Assembly (NCBI GenBank): GCA_963677375.2
Contig: OY782042.2
Coordinates: 62,001 to 126,000, forward strand
Length of the DNA: 64,000 nt
Origin: Pseudaeromonas sp963677375
GTDB taxonomy: Bacteria > Pseudomonadota > Gammaproteobacteria > Enterobacterales > Aeromonadaceae
Direction of reading: 5' to 3'
Below the pieces are notes generated by a model. The model was not told the DNA's origin. It did not search any database and worked only from the letters and a program-made list of their open reading frames with translations. Position 1 is the stretch's first letter. Each line of letters starts with the position of its first letter. Below, piece by piece: positions 23,904 to 33,055 of this stretch. Position numbers and translations under genes: made by a program.

Positions 23904-24332
23904 TCACTTACCTGCCGAGGCCGGTTCAGCCGCTGCGGGTATCAGTTTGAACTCTGGGGCTGCTATCAGGATTGCGTTCCGATCAAAGACAATTCCATGG
24001 TTCGCTTGAACGTCGGCAATCATCTTTTCAATGAACTGGCCTGGGTCTTTCTTGCTGCCCGCCAGACGAGCGAGCGCGTTTTCATCGGTGTAGTAGAAGA
24101 TCGGCGCATCCTGGATGTCGTTGTACGACAGGGACATCCAGTGCCAATAGTTGACGCCACCAACTACCAGGTTGATTGCAGTAATTGCGATCATGATCCA
24201 GGTGGCGGTTGATGCACCGGAAGATGGAGAAACGGCCTGTACGGGCTCGACCTCCTCGACAGCTGGCTCCTCCGGTTTGATATTGAGCCCAGATAAATCA
24301 ATGATGGGCGTTTCGCGGTCGTGCAAGCTCAT
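23904..24332 (-). CDS. TrbI-like bitopic membrane protein
   Basis: 142 aa from the second of two adjacent ATGs, which has AAGGAGG at 6 bp. A proline- and glutamate-rich cytoplasmic part is followed by one transmembrane segment (about residues 44-64) and a periplasmic part ending in a strand NAILIAAPEF. F-type TrbI proteins have the same plan and end in HDAVILVAPAV; the match of this last motif is the evidence. TrbI influences pilus extension and retraction. In IncH plasmids a gene of this type (htdT) lies between trhB and trhV, as here between traB and traV. Moderate confidence. Confidence 0.5.
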   Translation of the reverse strand: MSLHDRETPIIDLSGLNIKPEEPAVEEVEPVQAVSPSSGASTATWIMIAITAINLVVGGVNYWHWMSLSYNDIQDAPIFYYTDENALARLAGSKKDPGQFIEKMIADVQANHGIVFDRNAILIAAPEFKLIPAAAEPASAGK

Positions 24333-24342
24333 CATGGCCTCC

Positions 24343-25716
24343 TTAGCCTGAAACTGGCAGGCTCATGCCCTGCTCAAGGAAAAAGGTAACAGGAGTGCCA
24401 GGGCTGATTTCAATGACGGGCCATTGTTGCTCGGCAATGGTAATCGCATACTGAGCCAAGCGATCCGAACCACCAGAGATACCACCATAAACGCCCGCTT
24501 GGCCGACATCTGCTGTATTCGGGGTTTGAAACGTTGTCTCACCTGACGGATTGGTATTTAAGGAACTGACGGCAGTTGGTTTCGTTGCTTCCGCCACCGC
24601 AGACAGGAATGACGCGCCAAAGGTAGCCAGCAGCGCTTTACCGGCTCGACTGATGACAGTGCCACGGATTCCCTGCTTGCCGTCATAATCGGAGACGGCG
24701 TATCCCAGCATCGGCGTTTCAAATGCCTCACCGGCGGAGTTAATGCAGCTCAAATTCAACGAGCGAATATACACACGCTCCGACGCCAGTTCCCCAGACA
24801 AGACGGAGCCGGAAATAAAGCAATCTTGTAGGTCGGCCGTGTACTGGTTTGGCAGCAATACATCGAGTTTAACCCGGATCGTCACGGCCAACGGGGTCGC
24901 AGTCTTGGAGAGGGCGGTCGGAGCATCCACGCCGTTCAACATAACGCCCGACACGATAGAGCCGGCAGGGAGGAAAGTTTTGGCCTTCTCCTTGATCATC
25001 GCTTTGCGCTTTTTCTCAATCTCGGGGTTCTTGACAGTCTTCCCATTTTCTTTGGGCTTGGTTGCCTTCTTTCCCTTTCCATCGACATAAACCACTTCAA
25101 TCGGCTGTTCTTCAACTTCGCCGGTTTTCTTGATGGTCGAGACGCGGCTTTGAGTGATAGTCCGGATCATGCCGCTGGTTTCGGCCCGGGGGCGGGTGAT
25201 TTGCTGGTATTGCCGCTGTTGCATTCGGCCCTGCTGAACAGGAGACGCCTGCATCTGCTGACCGGTGAACCCAGTTTCATTGGCGCGAGTAACCCGCGAG
25301 TTAGCGGGTCCAGTTAAGCCATCCTGGATGAGCTGCGAGTTTTTCCCAATAAGGGCCATATCTCGCTTGGTCTTTTCCATGTCGAGTTGTAGCTTTTCGA
25401 GGCGAGCCATGATTTTTGCGCTCTCTCGGCTGCTTTTTTCTGCTTTGGCATCGAGCTCTCTGCTTTTATCCTCGAGCTGCTTCTTCCGCTCGGCATAGTA
25501 TTCGTCAGCTTGCTCTTTTTGAACAACCTGAACGGTCGAGGAGTCGAATATGTTGGACTCAATCGCCTTTCGACGGGCGATAGGTTTTGTCTTGGGGGCG
25601 TCATCAGTCATGTATTGCGACGCTCCATAGAGCGCGCCACCCACGACTACAGCGATGATGAAAATACGGGCGGCTTTATTAGCCCAGATGTCATTGAGTT
25701 TATCAGACAGGCTCAT
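24343..25716 (-). CDS. traB: conjugation channel scaffold TraB
   Basis: 457 aa. One N-terminal transmembrane segment (about 17-35), a coiled coil (about 65-120) and a proline-free linker lead to a C-terminal VirB10-like domain (about 240-450). The C-terminal region contains VSGVMLNGVDAPTALS and QDCFISGSVLSGELASERVYIR, typical of TraB. It bridges inner and outer membrane in the core complex with TraK and TraV. Between traK and the trbI-like gene. Confidence 0.93.
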   Translation of the reverse strand: MSLSDKLNDIWANKAARIFIIAVVVGGALYGASQYMTDDAPKTKPIARRKAIESNIFDSSTVQVVQKEQADEYYAERKKQLEDKSRELDAKAEKSSRESAKIMARLEKLQLDMEKTKRDMALIGKNSQLIQDGLTGPANSRVTRANETGFTGQQMQASPVQQGRMQQRQYQQITRPRAETSGMIRTITQSRVSTIKKTGEVEEQPIEVVYVDGKGKKATKPKENGKTVKNPEIEKKRKAMIKEKAKTFLPAGSIVSGVMLNGVDAPTALSKTATPLAVTIRVKLDVLLPNQYTADLQDCFISGSVLSGELASERVYIRSLNLSCINSAGEAFETPMLGYAVSDYDGKQGIRGTVISRAGKALLATFGASFLSAVAEATKPTAVSSLNTNPSGETTFQTPNTADVGQAGVYGGISGGSDRLAQYAITIAEQQWPVIEISPGTPVTFFLEQGMSLPVSG

Positions 25717-25724
25717 TTTATACC

Positions 25725-26945
25725 TCAGTGGCGCTCGCGTGAGTAAGTTGAATCGCCTTTCTTAAAGGCGGAACCAGTTGCGGAACCAGAGTAGACGCCT
25801 GCGGCCGGCACTGCCGAATAGCCACTAATGCCAAGGCTGGTATCACCGGTCAGTCGAGGTCTGGTCTGGATCTTTTGCTGGTTCTGGAACCAGTTCTTAT
25901 CACGGACGATATACACCTCGGTTTTCGCGCCTGGGTTCATGATGGAGGCATCCATGACGGCCACTGCGAGCGTATCGCGCCCTCGACAGCTTTCTTCTTT
26001 GAAGGTTTGGGTGATCGTAGATTGGTTATACAGCAGCACAACATCAATCACCTCTCTTGCGCCAATGAGTCGCTGCCCCAATACATTGTTCATGCCAGTA
26101 TCACAAGGATGTTGATACGGTGCAGGGAGTGTCTTGATGTCGTCGTTAGACATCACGAAGCCCGCCGGGATCTGACCGAGAGCTGTTGTGGTCAATATCT
26201 CCTTGAGGCGCTCAGTGTGACGGTCGGAACGCTTGATTTGCTCCTCCTCTTCCGTGGCCTGTTCGGTGATTTCATCTTGTTTTCGCTTTTGCTGGAAGGT
26301 AAAGGCATCCTGTAGTTGCTGGGACGACATAGAAACCTTCATTTTCACCATGGCAGGCGGTACATCAACCGGGATCAGCGTAACGTTCACCGCGGTTTCT
26401 GGGACCCCTTCCTCCATGACGATGACGTTGACGGGACTACGGGAGTTCAGCGTTGCGTAAAAAATCCCGCGGTCCACCTCTAAAACGGCCGATTCATCAT
26501 TCGTTTTAACCGATACCGAGGTGAACGAGGTTTCAAACCGATTCATTAACCCCAAGGCTACCGGCACCTTTACGTTCGCACCCGGACGCAAGCTCAGTTT
26601 TTGCTCCGGAGAATATTTCCCCTTCACCTGGGCCGCCCACTCATCCGCAATACTTGCCTCGGCGAATCCCCCTGACTGACCTGCCGCTGCATTGCTTGAT
26701 GCCGCCATTTGCAGCAGGAGCGCATTCTCGTCTGGAACATTAACCGGAACCGGCGTTTGTTGGCCGTTGTTTGCCACGGAGTTACTCACCAAACCTGCCG
26801 CCTCAACAACAGGGTTGCGACCTGCGGCGTCAAGGCGATCAGGGTTAACCACCTCAATTGGCAAGGGACTTCCTTCTTCTGCCATGACAGGTTGCTGCGA
26901 GGCTGCGGCCATTACCATCGCCACAAGTACGTTCAATCTCATCAC
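25725..26945 (-). CDS. traK: conjugation secretin-like protein TraK
   Basis: 406 aa with a signal peptide (about 1-22, ending VMAEE). The C-terminal region (GFVMSNDDIKTLPAPYQHPCDTGMNNVLGQRL and following) matches TraK/TrhK, a VirB9-like outer-membrane channel component that binds TraV and TraB. The sequence between about 30 and 100 is a longer linker than in F TraK. It overlaps the traE stop (ATGA). Confidence 0.88.
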   Translation of the reverse strand: MMRLNVLVAMVMAAASQQPVMAEEGSPLPIEVVNPDRLDAAGRNPVVEAAGLVSNSVANNGQQTPVPVNVPDENALLLQMAASSNAAAGQSGGFAEASIADEWAAQVKGKYSPEQKLSLRPGANVKVPVALGLMNRFETSFTSVSVKTNDESAVLEVDRGIFYATLNSRSPVNVIVMEEGVPETAVNVTLIPVDVPPAMVKMKVSMSSQQLQDAFTFQQKRKQDEITEQATEEEEQIKRSDRHTERLKEILTTTALGQIPAGFVMSNDDIKTLPAPYQHPCDTGMNNVLGQRLIGAREVIDVVLLYNQSTITQTFKEESCRGRDTLAVAVMDASIMNPGAKTEVYIVRDKNWFQNQQKIQTRPRLTGDTSLGISGYSAVPAAGVYSGSATGSAFKKGDSTYSRERH

Positions 26946-27787
26946 TTAGTCTCCTGGGTCTTGGCTTTTTTGTTTTTGCCTTTAGGGGGGGCTTCCAGCA
27001 CCACACCGTCTGGCGTGACGGAATCGGCGCGTTGGAAATCAGGCAGGCCGCTGTATTGATCAATGTGAGTGATAACCGGCATCCCTTCATGATTCATGCG
27101 GATCACAAATTCGAAAGTCCAACGGCGAGTGTCGTCGCTAGAGCCATCTATCCCTTCTGAAATATTGCCGGCCTTAACCATGCGAGTTGTCTTGTTGCCG
27201 ATAACCCAGACAAGCCCACTTTTGTCATCGAATTTGACATCATCGGCGGTAAACGTCTGATTGATGCTGCTGGCTCTCATCACTTCTACAAGACGCCGAA
27301 TGTTTCGATCAGCCCCATCCTGGAGGTTAGGCGCTAGCATCATCATGATTACCTTGGCGACAAACTCCACATTGCGCGGATTGACGTTCCCCAGCTGATA
27401 GGCCGCATAGACTGCCCAGCTTAACATCCAATCGGTATTGGGCTTCCCATCCTCAAGCCGGATCTCGCCAGTCATCACCGGCGGCTTGACGATCACAATC
27501 GGCTGCTGGTTGAACAGTTTGAGCAGGCAAAGAACCAGCGCACATGACAACACCAGGTTGCCGACCAGCAACCAGTTACCCCGCGCCATTGCGGCTGACC
27601 AGGACTCTATAGCTCCCGACTTTTGGCTTGAACCTGTCTCGCTATCGTTTATATCAAAGGTCCGCTCAGCATAAGGGGAATCATCGTGTACTGGCGCTTC
27701 TTCACCAACCGAAGGCTCTTTGCGTTGGGCTGGCTCGGTGGCGGGTTTTTTCAACGCGCCGAGAAAGGACTGGATTATTTGAATCAT
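26942..27787 (-). CDS. traE: conjugation inner-membrane protein TraE
   Basis: 281 aa. The transmembrane segment is at about 71-92 (NWLLVGNLVLSCALVLCLLKLF), followed by a VirB8-like periplasmic domain. The first 70 residues are a hydrophilic extension that F TraE lacks, acidic and rich in Glu, Asp and Pro. First gene of the minus-strand transfer operon; its promoter carries operator site 9. Confidence 0.85.
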   Translation of the reverse strand: MIQIIQSFLGALKKPATEPAQRKEPSVGEEAPVHDDSPYAERTFDINDSETGSSQKSGAIESWSAAMARGNWLLVGNLVLSCALVLCLLKLFNQQPIVIVKPPVMTGEIRLEDGKPNTDWMLSWAVYAAYQLGNVNPRNVEFVAKVIMMMLAPNLQDGADRNIRRLVEVMRASSINQTFTADDVKFDDKSGLVWVIGNKTTRMVKAGNISEGIDGSSDDTRRWTFEFVIRMNHEGMPVITHIDQYSGLPDFQRADSVTPDGVVLEAPPKGKNKKAKTQETK

Positions 27788-27815
27788 ACTTCATCCTGGT
27801 GTGGTCATTTGCGAT

Positions 27816-27844
27816 AATATATATCCCACACGGACAGAGCACAA
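27816..27844 (-). promoter_or_regulatory. traE operon promoter with operator (site 9)
   Basis: Minus strand: TTGTGC, 17-bp spacer, TATATT. TATCCCACACGGA (27822-27834) starts directly at the -10 box and fills the spacer. This would be the main control point of the traE-to-traC operon. Confidence 0.8.
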
Positions 27845-27854
27845 CGAAAAAGAA

Positions 27855-29792
27855 CTAGAGGTTGGACAGAATGGACTCCAGCATGTCGATGTTGATTGGG
27901 CGGCTAGGCAAAATGCTGGTTCCTGAGCCCGCCTGTGTTGTGCCGCCGGACAGATCGCCAAAACCGCGCAGGCGCATATCGGCCATGGCGACATCATATC
28001 CCTGGGTGTGCTCGACAAGGATGTTCAATCTCTCGAGCGTTTTGTTGGTGGCTTTCTTGGGTAAGTACATATCAAACACACCATAACCACCGCTGCGACT
28101 GAGTCGGCCTCGTAACTGGTGCAACTGTACCGCACCTAATCGCTCCGCGTTGTAAATCACCACCTGGCGCAGGCTGGGGATATTCACGCCGGTTTCAACG
28201 ATGGTTGTCGCGATCAATAGATGAGCTTGTCCTGACTTCATCTGCGAAAGCGCCAGATCGTTCTCCTCGTCAGTTTTGGAACCCGTAGCAGTAACCGTAA
28301 CCGGCCGGAAACCGAGCTGACTAACCGCTCGATCAAACACTCGTTCGAAGGCTTGATGCACCTCATTCACATTGGCTATAGCGGTTGGGTCGTCCTTGCC
28401 CTTGGCGTGACCTGCCTCCTTCTTCGGGCAAACAATCAAGACCTGCCCACCCTGGGAAATGGTGGTCATTACCCTGGCAAACAGTTCGTGTCGCTGATCT
28501 AGCGTCACAATGGCCGAGGAGATGTGGCGCTCCACCGGGCTCTGGGTTAAGCGATGCAGATTAAAGCCGCTCCCGTATCGTGACAGGGCCATTGTGCGGC
28601 AAATGGGGGTAGCAGTGGCCTCAAGAAGGTGGGCTCCACCGCAAAGCATCTTTTCCCTCTGTTCCACACTGAACCGCTGTTGCTCATCCACCACAATGAG
28701 ATCCCAAACATGCGGCCACTGCCGGAAGGTTAATCCGGTAGTGCCAACCCATAGCCGGGTCTGGGAGTTATCTGCTTCGGCATCATCCGTTAGGATCATT
28801 GGCGCCAGTTCGGGCAGCATCAGCTTCGTCAGCAAATCGTACATTTGTTGAGCCAAAATAACGGAAGGCATCATAACGGCAACCCGCCCGCCCGCGGCGA
28901 CTACAGCTCCAATCACGCAAGCAATGACATATGACTTGCCATAACCGACATCACCTAGCAGCAAGTTTCTGGTCGCCTGTGGCTTTCTCATGTCAACAAG
29001 GATGCGCTCGGCGACATCAATCTGCTCGCTAGTTAACGGGAACTCGTTTTTTTCTAACACAAAATCGAATGGCGCTGTCGCTAGCGGTGCCCGCACAATG
29101 GCTGCCTCGGGTTCGGTGGCGAGCTCATGCGCTTGAATAGCGGCTGCCAGACGGTCGAGCACCTCTATGCATTTTTCTCCTTGGGGGATGGTTTTGGGCC
29201 AGTGAGCCTTGGTGATTAAGTCACTTAAAGTCCAGGTGCGACATTGGATCTGCTGGCGGAGCTTCTGCACAGGAATCCGTCGGATACGCTGCCTGATTCT
29301 TTCCTCCGCCAAAGGGATGCAACCCCTGAGATTGCGAGCCATTAAAGAAAATACGCCATCGCGAGTTATACGACCCCGCACAGGAGGATAGGATGGGATT
29401 ACTCGTCCCCACAGGTTCTCCGGGATCGGGGTGGGCGCTGACAGATAGGCGTTTGGTCCGCGAGCAGTGATCTTCCCATGAACCCCGACATATCCACCCT
29501 CGGGTAGGACATCAACCAGCTCGTCAGTATCACCAAAAAATGAGATATAAAATGTTTCGCCCTGTGAGTCAGTCAGTGAAACCATGTAGCGGTTTCGCCC
29601 TGCGCCACCGTTGCTCCAGCCATGATGCCTGCAAACTCCGGCTAACAGCACCTCACGACCATCCAGGGGTGATAAGTTGTCGAAGCCTTGTGTGACGACA
29701 AAGGTCGCATCGACATACCCGACTGGCAATAACAGTGCGAGCTCATGTGGCTCAACACTTAATAGGTCAAACGCGGACTTATTGCTACCCAT
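27855..29792 (-). CDS. recG: RecG-like DNA helicase
   Basis: 645 aa, slightly shorter than chromosomal RecG (about 690). An OB wedge domain (about 45-120) precedes the SF2 motor: Walker A GDVGYGKS at 280-287 (RecG has GDVGSGKT), DEQQRF at 369-374, TATPICRT at 393-400, and QLRGRLSRS. RecG regresses stalled forks and unwinds D- and R-loops. Its gene diverges from traD, with overlapping promoters that share one operator (site 10). Motif changes relative to host RecG suggest a separate plasmid lineage. It may protect the plasmid during replication or transfer. Confidence 0.9.
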   Translation of the reverse strand: MGSNKSAFDLLSVEPHELALLLPVGYVDATFVVTQGFDNLSPLDGREVLLAGVCRHHGWSNGGAGRNRYMVSLTDSQGETFYISFFGDTDELVDVLPEGGYVGVHGKITARGPNAYLSAPTPIPENLWGRVIPSYPPVRGRITRDGVFSLMARNLRGCIPLAEERIRQRIRRIPVQKLRQQIQCRTWTLSDLITKAHWPKTIPQGEKCIEVLDRLAAAIQAHELATEPEAAIVRAPLATAPFDFVLEKNEFPLTSEQIDVAERILVDMRKPQATRNLLLGDVGYGKSYVIACVIGAVVAAGGRVAVMMPSVILAQQMYDLLTKLMLPELAPMILTDDAEADNSQTRLWVGTTGLTFRQWPHVWDLIVVDEQQRFSVEQREKMLCGGAHLLEATATPICRTMALSRYGSGFNLHRLTQSPVERHISSAIVTLDQRHELFARVMTTISQGGQVLIVCPKKEAGHAKGKDDPTAIANVNEVHQAFERVFDRAVSQLGFRPVTVTATGSKTDEENDLALSQMKSGQAHLLIATTIVETGVNIPSLRQVVIYNAERLGAVQLHQLRGRLSRSGGYGVFDMYLPKKATNKTLERLNILVEHTQGYDVAMADMRLRGFGDLSGGTTQAGSGTSILPSRPINIDMLESILSNL

Positions 29793-29817
29793 ACGTCAAC
29801 TCGACACCCTAGCTAAA

Positions 29818-29851
29818 TTCGGTATATAGTATCCTACGCGGATAATTTCAA
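29818..29851. promoter_or_regulatory. divergent recG/traD promoters sharing one operator (site 10)
   Basis: Plus strand (traD): TTCGGT, 17 bp, GATAAT. Minus strand (recG): TTGAAA, 17 bp, TATATA. The element TATCCTACGCGGA(TA), with two perfect half-sites, occupies 29830-29844 at the centre of both. One bound protein could control both genes together. Confidence 0.75.
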
Positions 29852-29880
29852 ATAAATATCAGCATTTGAGGTGTTGAGCA

Positions 29881-31779
29881 ATGTCAAAATTTGGGAACCC
29901 ATTCCAGCGGGCACTTTTATACCGCGAGTCATATGAATGGAATAGCGGTGTAGGTTGGCTTTGTGTTGTGTTTTTGTTGGTTGGCGTACTCAGTAGCTCC
30001 TGGACCAGCTTTTCCAATGAGGGGCGGAGTGTCTATGCGCTGATTGTGGGCTTGGCCGTCTTTTTCATGGCGCGGGATTTTATACGGGCATATCCGGTAT
30101 TGAAGGCGCAAGCCAGAATGTTTACTTCGGGTTTGCTCTTTGTTACCGCGATGGAGATCCGCGTTAGGAACGGGGTTGCCAAGGGGCGGCTCCATGAAGG
30201 GAATAAACCAAACCTCGAAACCTATATGGGGGAGGGGTTTGAGTGGGGCAGCGAGCACACAAACATGGCTCACAAGCTCAAAAATATGGACACCAAGAGA
30301 TCTCAGATAGTCATGCCATTCCCTGTGCGCTGGTATGTGGAGCACCATAAGGGAAAAACACGGGAGCTTGGGGGGCAACCCTGGATCATCAACTTAGATG
30401 AACAGAAGGAGTTTAAGACAGCTGCATCCAACTCGTATGGACACACGCTAATCACGGGTAACGTCGGGACCGGCAAAACGACACTGCTACGGTTGTTATC
30501 CTCTGGGGCGATCCACCGTGGCAATTCGGTAATTGCCATCGACCCTAAAAACGACATCGACTGGCGAGACTCCATGAAAGCTGAATGTGAAGCCTTCGGC
30601 ATCCCGTTCTATTCTTTTCACCCATCAAATGCCAGCACCTCTGTGGCTATAGATCTGCTGGCAAATTACACCCGCCTCACGGAGATCCCATCGCGCATCG
30701 TATCTGGTATGACAAAGGGTGGAGCAACGGACAACTTTTCAGACTTCTCGTATGACTCCATCTATAAGATCTGCCTCATGTGCCAGTACCTCGGCGAGAA
30801 AATCACTCTCGTTCGCATCAATAACTACCTCTTCGGCAACCGCATGGCATTGTTTAGTCGCGTCCTAGAACGCTATTACGATGAAAACATTCCAGACTGG
30901 CGCCAGAGCCTGGCACACTCCATCGACGCACTAGGCGGCGGCATTGAGGGGATGTTTGCCTACTACGAAACGATAATGATTAATTCGCATCAATCGACCG
31001 CAGTGGACGCCGCAGTGGCCGCGTTCCGTCACCCGTTCGAACACTACCAGAAGATGTTGACCTCCTTGCGGCCACACATGCTCAAGCTCACCGCGGCCCC
31101 CCTGGATGACCTCTTATCGCCGCTTCACGACCCGAACTCAACCCGCGAAATTATCAATCTCCGTTCAATGATTGATAACGGCGGCGTGATTCATATCGGT
31201 TTGGATTCGCAGTCCGACTCCCAGACGGCTGACACCCTAGTGAAGCTACTGATCTCCGACATAGCGGCTATTTCAGGCTCCCGGTACAACAATGGAGAGG
31301 GTCTGGACGGCGCTGCGCGGGTGTCGCTCTATGTAGACGAAGCGCACGCCGCAATCTGTGACGAACTATTGGCTCTGCTAGCCCAGGCCCGGGCTTCCAA
31401 GTTTGAATGCACCATCGTCACTCAGACCATCTCCGACTTTGCGGCCAAGGTTAACGAGGCGGTGGCAAATCGCGTGATTGGCTTGTGCAATAATTGGATT
31501 TCGACGCGAGTCAACGACCCCCTTACTCAGCAAAATCTAGCGGCCAAGTTTGGAATGCGGGACATCGAATCTCGAGATGTCACGATCAGCGAAGGAGCCG
31601 ATACGGGGGCTGAGATTAAATTCCGTGGTGGCGTTTCGCAAAAACTTGGGACAAAAGAAGTGGCAGGCTTCCCACCCGATCTCCTGTCTGAAATACCGGT
31701 CGGGCAGGCAGTGTGCTCATTGGCCGACGGGCGCAAGGCAATGATCCGCATTCCAGTCATCAAGCGGGAGGCAGCATGA
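29881..31779 (+). CDS. traD: conjugative coupling protein TraD
   Basis: 632 aa, SXT/IncH-type. Two transmembrane segments near the N terminus (about 24-42 and 50-68), Walker A GNVGTGKT at 193-200 (LITGNVGTGKTTLLRLL), Walker B VSLYVDEAH, and the TVTQTISDF arginine-finger region. It is the ATPase that docks the relaxosome to the transfer channel and pumps DNA. It overlaps the next gene by 4 bp. Confidence 0.93.
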   Translation: MSKFGNPFQRALLYRESYEWNSGVGWLCVVFLLVGVLSSSWTSFSNEGRSVYALIVGLAVFFMARDFIRAYPVLKAQARMFTSGLLFVTAMEIRVRNGVAKGRLHEGNKPNLETYMGEGFEWGSEHTNMAHKLKNMDTKRSQIVMPFPVRWYVEHHKGKTRELGGQPWIINLDEQKEFKTAASNSYGHTLITGNVGTGKTTLLRLLSSGAIHRGNSVIAIDPKNDIDWRDSMKAECEAFGIPFYSFHPSNASTSVAIDLLANYTRLTEIPSRIVSGMTKGGATDNFSDFSYDSIYKICLMCQYLGEKITLVRINNYLFGNRMALFSRVLERYYDENIPDWRQSLAHSIDALGGGIEGMFAYYETIMINSHQSTAVDAAVAAFRHPFEHYQKMLTSLRPHMLKLTAAPLDDLLSPLHDPNSTREIINLRSMIDNGGVIHIGLDSQSDSQTADTLVKLLISDIAAISGSRYNNGEGLDGAARVSLYVDEAHAAICDELLALLAQARASKFECTIVTQTISDFAAKVNEAVANRVIGLCNNWISTRVNDPLTQQNLAAKFGMRDIESRDVTISEGADTGAEIKFRGGVSQKLGTKEVAGFPPDLLSEIPVGQAVCSLADGRKAMIRIPVIKREAA

Positions 31780-32447
31780 GCAATGAATATAAGGAGCAAG
31801 GAAGCGCTGGCTCCAGAGATACGCTCAGTGACCTCAAGCGCTTTATTATCGTGGTGATCGTCCTCTTCATTCCATTCCTCCAGGAACGAGCTACATACCA
31901 AGCGAGCATTGAACAGGAGATTGTCGGCAATCGCATGGTTATGACTGTTGAGGGCGGCAAGATGGTGATGGAGGGCGCAAAAGGCTTCTATAACCTCATC
32001 ATGGACGACCTTGGGATCTATCGGTTCTTGAAAACCACGCTGGTGGATAATGGTCAGGATAATGATGTGATTACAAAAATGGCTCGCACTTTGTTGGTGG
32101 TCTCGGACCGGATTGTAGAGAACACGCCGTTGTTGGTTTATCAAATCGGATTCCGGCTTGGTGTTGCGGCCTACTGGCTTGTGCTGCTGTCACCCTTTAT
32201 TGCCGGGGCGATTTATTCGGGGACCCAGTATTGGAGAAAGGCCCAAGATGAGCCCCGAGCGCCGAAAGTTGAAAGAACGATGATCTATCAGACTGTGGCG
32301 AAATTCAGCATTTGGGGCTTTGTCATCTATCTGCTCGTTCCTACGGCAGGCGCAGCTGAATGGGCCAGATACCTGACGCCCGGAGGTTTTTTACTGACAA
32401 CGCTGATGGTCAATAAGCTGATCGCTGGTTATCACCGCATGGTTTAA
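31776..32447 (+). CDS. TraD-linked integral membrane protein (DUF4400-like)
   Basis: 223 aa from the ATG overlapping the traD stop (ATGA), with four hydrophobic segments (about 22-40, 120-140, 165-182 and 190-215). In SXT and IncA/C elements a DUF4400 protein of this size and topology directly follows traD; location and topology are the basis for this call. The ATGA overlap argues for close coupling with TraD. Molecular function unknown. Confidence 0.7.
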   Translation: MSNEYKEQGSAGSRDTLSDLKRFIIVVIVLFIPFLQERATYQASIEQEIVGNRMVMTVEGGKMVMEGAKGFYNLIMDDLGIYRFLKTTLVDNGQDNDVITKMARTLLVVSDRIVENTPLLVYQIGFRLGVAAYWLVLLSPFIAGAIYSGTQYWRKAQDEPRAPKVERTMIYQTVAKFSIWGFVIYLLVPTAGAAEWARYLTPGGFLLTTLMVNKLIAGYHRMV

Positions 32448-32482
32448 AAAATTCAAATTCGAATCTAATGTGCTTTTTAGGC

Positions 32483-32510
32483 TTGAATGTGCGCTAATGG
32501 TGTGTAATAT
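32483..32510 (+). promoter_or_regulatory. candidate traA promoter
   Basis: TTGAAT, 16-bp spacer, TAATAT, about 57 bp before traA. The recurring operator is not present here. Confidence 0.5.
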
Positions 32511-32566
32511 GTCCCTGTGTCCTCGTCAGACATTGACCTCACGTTGCAACTGGAGAGAGTGTGTGT

Positions 32567-32908
32567 ATGAACAATGAATTGTCACTGACCATGCCGGCAC
32601 TGCCTGAGCAGAGTCGCAGTAAAATGCTGTTTATGTGGGCTGCCGCCATTTTGGTGTGCTGCATCATCGCAGGGATTGCCGTCGCTTCTACCGAAACCAC
32701 AGCGGTAGACGATCTCTGGGATAAAATATCCTCCTGGGCTGCTGGTGCTCCAGGTAAAATCATCGCCTTGATGTCCTTCTTGGCTGCCGTGTGGTACGGG
32801 ATTGTGCGACCGAACTACACCAACGCGGTTGGCGCGATCCTGTTCTGCCTGTTGATGGCAAACGCCAAAAGCATCATCGAAACATTCCTGGATATGGCCG
32901 TGTTTTGA
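32567..32908 (+). CDS. traA: conjugative pilin precursor TraA
   Basis: 113 aa: a long leader (about residues 1-40) ending GIAVAS, with signal-peptidase-type cleavage, then a mature part of about 72 aa with two hydrophobic segments (about 62-82 and 86-105), typical of F/IncH pilins. The trhP-like peptidase at 42259 is the kind of enzyme that processes and, in IncH systems, cyclises such pilins. The start has GAGAG upstream. A strong terminator follows, which fits high, separate expression of the pilin. Confidence 0.8.
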   Translation: MNNELSLTMPALPEQSRSKMLFMWAAAILVCCIIAGIAVASTETTAVDDLWDKISSWAAGAPGKIIALMSFLAAVWYGIVRPNYTNAVGAILFCLLMANAKSIIETFLDMAVF

Positions 32909-32944
32909 TTCCGTAGATTTCTGAGCACTTCAACCTTACGTTTT

Positions 32945-32969
32945 CCCGGCCTTGAGCCGGGTTTTTTTT
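32945..32969 (+). terminator. terminator of traA
   Basis: CCCGGC, CTTGA loop, GCCGGG, then eight T, 37 bp after the stop. Confidence 0.93.
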
Positions 32970-33034
32970 CAGCAGGAAAAGTGATGTGTGGTCATCGGCG
33001 ATGTCATCGGTGTAAACTCATTTTTGGGTACTTA

Positions 33035-33047
33035 TATCCCTGGAGGC
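33035..33047 (+). promoter_or_regulatory. weak operator copy upstream of Ig-like protein 1 (site 16)
   Basis: TATCCCTGGAGGC ends 8 bp before the ATG and overlaps the ribosome site. It aligns in position with the strong copy TATCCCATACGGA before the paralogue at 51098, including a shared TGTARACTCA block upstream. Degenerate, but preserved in place. Confidence 0.4.
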
Positions 33048-33055
33048 TAAAACGC

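Noticed and set aside
16961..27787. XRE-like gene at 21137 as a certain replication initiator (RepA)
   Set aside because: Only an N-terminal HTH is recognisable. No iterons are seen around it, and it lies inside the tra operon, so only a regulator-like label is given.
31527..32144. 205-aa minus-strand frame opposite the end of traD and the DUF4400-like gene
   Set aside because: Antisense to two coupled, recognisable genes. No ribosome site.
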